DNA of 64,000 nucleotides from Microbacterium paraoxydans. Lineage in GTDB: Bacteria > Actinomycetota > Actinomycetes > Actinomycetales > Microbacteriaceae. Positions 61,592 through 64,000 of the stretch are shown here, piece by piece. The stretch is taken from the NCBI RefSeq assembly GCF_020524545.1, contig NZ_JAIVLG010000001.1, forward strand, positions 868,001-932,000, given 5' to 3'. Each line of letters opens with the position of its first letter. Within the stretch, counting starts at the first letter, position 1. A model generated the notes under the pieces. The model was not told the origin of the DNA and searched no databases. It saw nothing but the letters and a program-made list of their open reading frames with translations. The translations under genes were made by a program, and so were the position numbers.

Positions 61592-62341
61592 ATGATGACC
61601 TCTGATACCCCGCTCGTCGTGGTCGAGAACGTCCAGAAGCACTATGGCGAGTTCCAGGCGCTCACCGATATCGATCTGAGCGTGAACCCGGGAGAGGTCG
61701 TCGTCGTGATCGGCCCGTCCGGTTCCGGCAAGTCCACGCTGTGCCGCACGATCAACCGCCTGGAGACGATCACCAGCGGCAGCATCCGCATCGACGGCAA
61801 GGAGCTGCCTGCCGAGGGCAAGGGCCTCGCCCACCTGCGTGCCGATGTCGGCATGGTGTTCCAGTCCTTCAACCTCTTCGCCCACCTCACGATCCTCGAG
61901 AACGTGACTCTCGGTCCGATCAAGGTCCGCGGACTCAAGAAGGCGGATGCCGAGGCCGAGGCCATGCTCTTGCTCAAGCGCGTCGGCGTCGAGCAGCAGG
62001 CGTCGAAGCTCCCGGCCCAGCTCTCGGGCGGTCAGCAGCAGCGCGTGGCGATCGCCCGCGCTCTGGCGATGCAGCCCAAGGTCATGCTGTTCGACGAGCC
62101 GACCAGCGCCCTCGACCCCGAGATGATCAACGAGGTCCTCGACGTCATGGTCGAGCTGGCGCAGGACGGCATGACGATGATCGTCGTCACCCACGAGATG
62201 GGCTTCGCTCGCAAGGCCGCCGACCGCGTCGTCTTCATGGCCGACGGGCGGATCGTGGAGGAGGCCAAGCCCGAGGAGTTCTTCACGAACCCGAAGAGCG
62301 ACCGCGCCAAGGACTTCCTCTCGAAGCTCCTCACGCACTGA
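61592..62341 (+). CDS. gluA: Glutamate/polar amino-acid ABC transporter ATPase
   Basis: A 249-residue ABC ATPase of the polar amino-acid uptake type. Walker A is [16 protein letters not shown] near 40, the Q-loop [13 protein letters not shown], the signature [17 protein letters not shown], Walker [15 protein letters not shown] and the switch [10 protein letters not shown]. First gene of a gluA-gluB-gluC cluster. Corynebacterial gluABCD imports glutamate; the same substrate is likely, but aspartate or glutamine cannot be excluded. Confidence 0.93.
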   Translation: MMTSDTPLVVVENVQKHYGEFQALTDIDLSVNPGEVVVVIGPSGSGKSTLCRTINRLETITSGSIRIDGKELPAEGKGLAHLRADVGMVFQSFNLFAHLTILENVTLGPIKVRGLKKADAEAEAMLLLKRVGVEQQASKLPAQLSGGQQQRVAIARALAMQPKVMLFDEPTSALDPEMINEVLDVMVELAQDGMTMIVVTHEMGFARKAADRVVFMADGRIVEEAKPEEFFTNPKSDRAKDFLSKLLTH

Positions 62342-62396
62342 CGCCGACCCACCGACCACACAGACCCTGCACACACAGCACACGAAGGAGACGCAC

Positions 62397-63302
62397 ATGC
62401 GACGCACACGGACACTGGCGGGCATCGGAATCGCGGCGACAGCCCTGCTCGCGCTGACGGCCTGCAACAGCGGCAGCCCGTCGACCCCCGGTGGCACCGA
62501 CGGCGGTGACGCCGGAGAGGACAGCACCTGGTTCGAGGTCGCGACCGACGTCCAGCTCGAGGGCAGCCCGACGTTCGACGCCATCCAGGACCGCGACCAG
62601 GTCGTCATCGGGGTCAAGGAAGACCAGCCCGGTCTCGGCTACCTCGACGTGACCACGGGGGAGCGCACCGGGTTCGACGTCGACATCGCACGCTGGATCG
62701 CCGCCTCGCTCGGCTACGACGAGGACAAGATCGAGTTCAAGCCGATCGCCTCCGCCAACCGCGAGCAGGCCATCGTCAACGGCGACATCGACTACTACGT
62801 CGGCACGTACTCGATCACCGACAAGCGCAAGGAGCAGATCGCTTTCGCCGGACCCTACTTCATCACGGGGCAGGGCCTTCTCGTCGCGGCCGACGACGAC
62901 ACGATCAAGAGCGAGGACGACCTCAACGCCGACACCACCGTGTGCTCGGCGACCGGCTCCACGCCCATCCAGAACATCCGAGAGAACTACCCGGATGTCC
63001 CCACCAAGGAGTTCGACCTGTACTCGGCCTGTGTCGAGGCGCTGCTCTCCGGCGAGGTCCAGGCGGTCACGACCGACCAGGCCATCCTCATCGGCTACGC
63101 GGCCCAGGACCCCGACAACCTGAAGGTCGTCGGTGAGCCCTTCACCGAGGAGCGCTACGGTGTCGGCCTGGCGAAGGACGACGCCGCGCTGCAGGAGTTC
63201 ATCAACACGATGTTCACCGATGGCGGCGACATCTGGCAGGCGATCTTCGACAAGAACCTCGGCTCGTCCGGCATCGAAGTCAGCCAGCCGGCCGTCGACT
63301 GA
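62397..63302 (+). CDS. gluB: Glutamate-binding lipoprotein of the ABC transporter
   Basis: A 301-residue extracytoplasmic binding protein. The signal LAGIGIAATALLALTAC puts the acylated Cys at 23, then a Gly/Ser/Thr-rich linker. The bilobed domain starts near 55; VIGVKEDQPGLGYLD, GFDVDIARWIAASLGYDEDK and VGTYSITDKRKEQIAFAGPY are typical of family 3 binding proteins, the last holding ligand contacts. GAAGGAGAC lies before the ATG. A hairpin separates it from gluC. Confidence 0.94.
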   Translation: MRRTRTLAGIGIAATALLALTACNSGSPSTPGGTDGGDAGEDSTWFEVATDVQLEGSPTFDAIQDRDQVVIGVKEDQPGLGYLDVTTGERTGFDVDIARWIAASLGYDEDKIEFKPIASANREQAIVNGDIDYYVGTYSITDKRKEQIAFAGPYFITGQGLLVAADDDTIKSEDDLNADTTVCSATGSTPIQNIRENYPDVPTKEFDLYSACVEALLSGEVQAVTTDQAILIGYAAQDPDNLKVVGEPFTEERYGVGLAKDDAALQEFINTMFTDGGDIWQAIFDKNLGSSGIEVSQPAVD

Positions 63303-63308
63303 TCGAAC

Positions 63309-63338
63309 AGAGGGGGCGGCTCCAGGGCCGCCCCCTCT
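63309..63338 (+). terminator. Hairpin between gluB and gluC (partial terminator)
   Basis: Twelve-base arms AGAGGGGGCGGC / GCCGCCCCCTCT with a six-base loop, seven bases after the gluB stop and before the gluC Shine-Dalgarno. The stem would reduce read-through so that the binding protein is made in excess of the permease. Confidence 0.65.
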
Positions 63339-63362
63339 CCGAATCTTGAAGGGGAGGGTGGC

Positions 63363-64000
63363 GTGGACGTCATCTTCGGAAACCTCGACCTGTGGGGCGA
63401 AGCGCTGGGGAACACGCTGATCATCTTCTTCGGCGGTGGACTGCTCGCGCTCATCCTCGGGATCATCGTCGGGGCGGCCCGTGTCTCGCCCGTGCCCATA
63501 GCGCGCGGGGTCGGCACGGTGTACGTGAACCTGATCCGCAACACCCCGCTGACCCTCGTCTTCTTCTTCTTCATCTTCGGCTACCCGCAGCTCGGGCTGC
63601 CGAAACTCAGCACCACGGTGCTGGGCATCCTGGCCATCGGCATCTACACGGCCACCTATGTGGCGGAGGTGCTGCGCGCCGGCATCAACACGGTCCCCGT
63701 CGGGCAGGCGGAGGCAGCCAGAGCCATCGGTCTCCCGTTCGGACAGGTGATGACGCTGGTCGTCCTCCCGCAGGCGTTCCGCTCGGTCGTGCCGCCGATG
63801 ATGAGCGTCTTCATCGCGCTTCTCAAGAACACCACCGTCGCAGCGGGCTTCTCGATCCTCGAGCTCGGAGCGGTCCGCTCCTACCTCAGCGAACGCGGAG
63901 AGAACGCGCTCGCCGTGCTGCTCTGGGTGGCGGTCATCTTCGTCATCCTCGTCCTGCTCCTCAGCTGGCTCCAACGGTATCTCGAGAACAAGTGGAGGAT
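63363..64000 (+). CDS. gluC: Amino-acid ABC permease, 3' end outside window
   Basis: The first 212 residues of a polar amino-acid permease. It starts GTG with GGGAGGG about six bases upstream. Hydrophobic segments cover ALGNTLIIFFGGGLLALILG, ILAIGIYTATYVAEVLRAG and LLWVAVIFVILVLLLSW. The EAA loop that meets the ATPase is EAARAIGLPFGQVMTLVVLP near 120. The RNTPLTLVFFFFIFGYP motif is family-typical. The C-terminal end lies past the window edge, where gluD is expected. Confidence 0.9.
   Translation, partial: MDVIFGNLDLWGEALGNTLIIFFGGGLLALILGIIVGAARVSPVPIARGVGTVYVNLIRNTPLTLVFFFFIFGYPQLGLPKLSTTVLGILAIGIYTATYVAEVLRAGINTVPVGQAEAARAIGLPFGQVMTLVVLPQAFRSVVPPMMSVFIALLKNTTVAAGFSILELGAVRSYLSERGENALAVLLWVAVIFVILVLLLSWLQRYLENKWR

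Overview
The window is 64 kb of high-GC chromosome from an actinobacterium. The gene content points to the Microbacteriaceae, most likely Microbacterium or a close relative. The evidence is DUF3039 and DUF1844 proteins, an acyl-CoA carboxylase with alpha, beta and epsilon subunits, a PriA-type HisA, divergent lexA and LysM genes, LigD/Ku end joining, a gluABC uptake operon and a low-GC-free housekeeping background. No phage, transposase, plasmid or CRISPR signal was seen. The genus is an inference from gene content.

Layout. 1-7.4 kb: a PTS regulator (5' end missing), HPr, phosphosugar mutase, purine nucleoside phosphorylase, a flavoprotein quinone reductase and the biotinylated carboxylase alpha subunit. 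7.5-13.8 kb: Maf, an RNA methyltransferase, a response regulator/kinase/membrane-protein operon and a ROK regulator. 13.8-21.2 kb: carboxylase epsilon and beta, an EcsC-like protein, a nucleotidyltransferase and an ABC exporter whose ATPase has a histone-like N-terminus. 21.2-25.8 kb: DUF3039, pncB, murI, rph, rdgB and a reductase-like gene. 25.8-30.6 kb: CDF metal exporter, ligD, ku, DedA and tRNA-Leu(UAG). 30.7-37.0 kb: a tad pilus locus split by an oppositely oriented monooxygenase and a MarR-like gene. 37.0-44.2 kb: MFS transporter, prfB, two DUF2510 paralogues, ftsE, ftsX, smpB. 44.2-50.9 kb: S9 peptidase, metF, metE, lexA and a LysM protein. 51.0-55.8 kb: hisC-hisB-hisH-priA, an SseB-like gene, a lipoprotein and DUF1844. 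55.8-58.3 kb: infC-rpmI-rplT and a SpoU methyltransferase. 58.3-64 kb: a response regulator/kinase/TAXI-lipoprotein operon and gluABC, cut by the window edge.

How it works together. Most genes are packed into short operons with four-base stop/start overlaps, and convergent operons are separated by long perfect hairpins. At least twenty start codons have a TANNNT hexamer placed 6-9 bases upstream (mostly exactly 6), which implies that leaderless mRNA is the normal mode for first genes here. Exceptions carry real leaders: infC has a strong Shine-Dalgarno, an ATC start and a pseudoknot-capable leader, metF has a leader of about 113 bases, and lexA/LysM share a regulatory intergenic region.

The most unusual items are the histone-like ABC ATPase, the two-component system that ends in a solitary TAXI solute-binding lipoprotein with an OmpR-type direct repeat just downstream, the degenerate-kinase-like third gene of the first two-component operon, the interleaved helices of the infC leader, and two perfect DnaA boxes at the same distance from the starts of the two halves of the tad locus.
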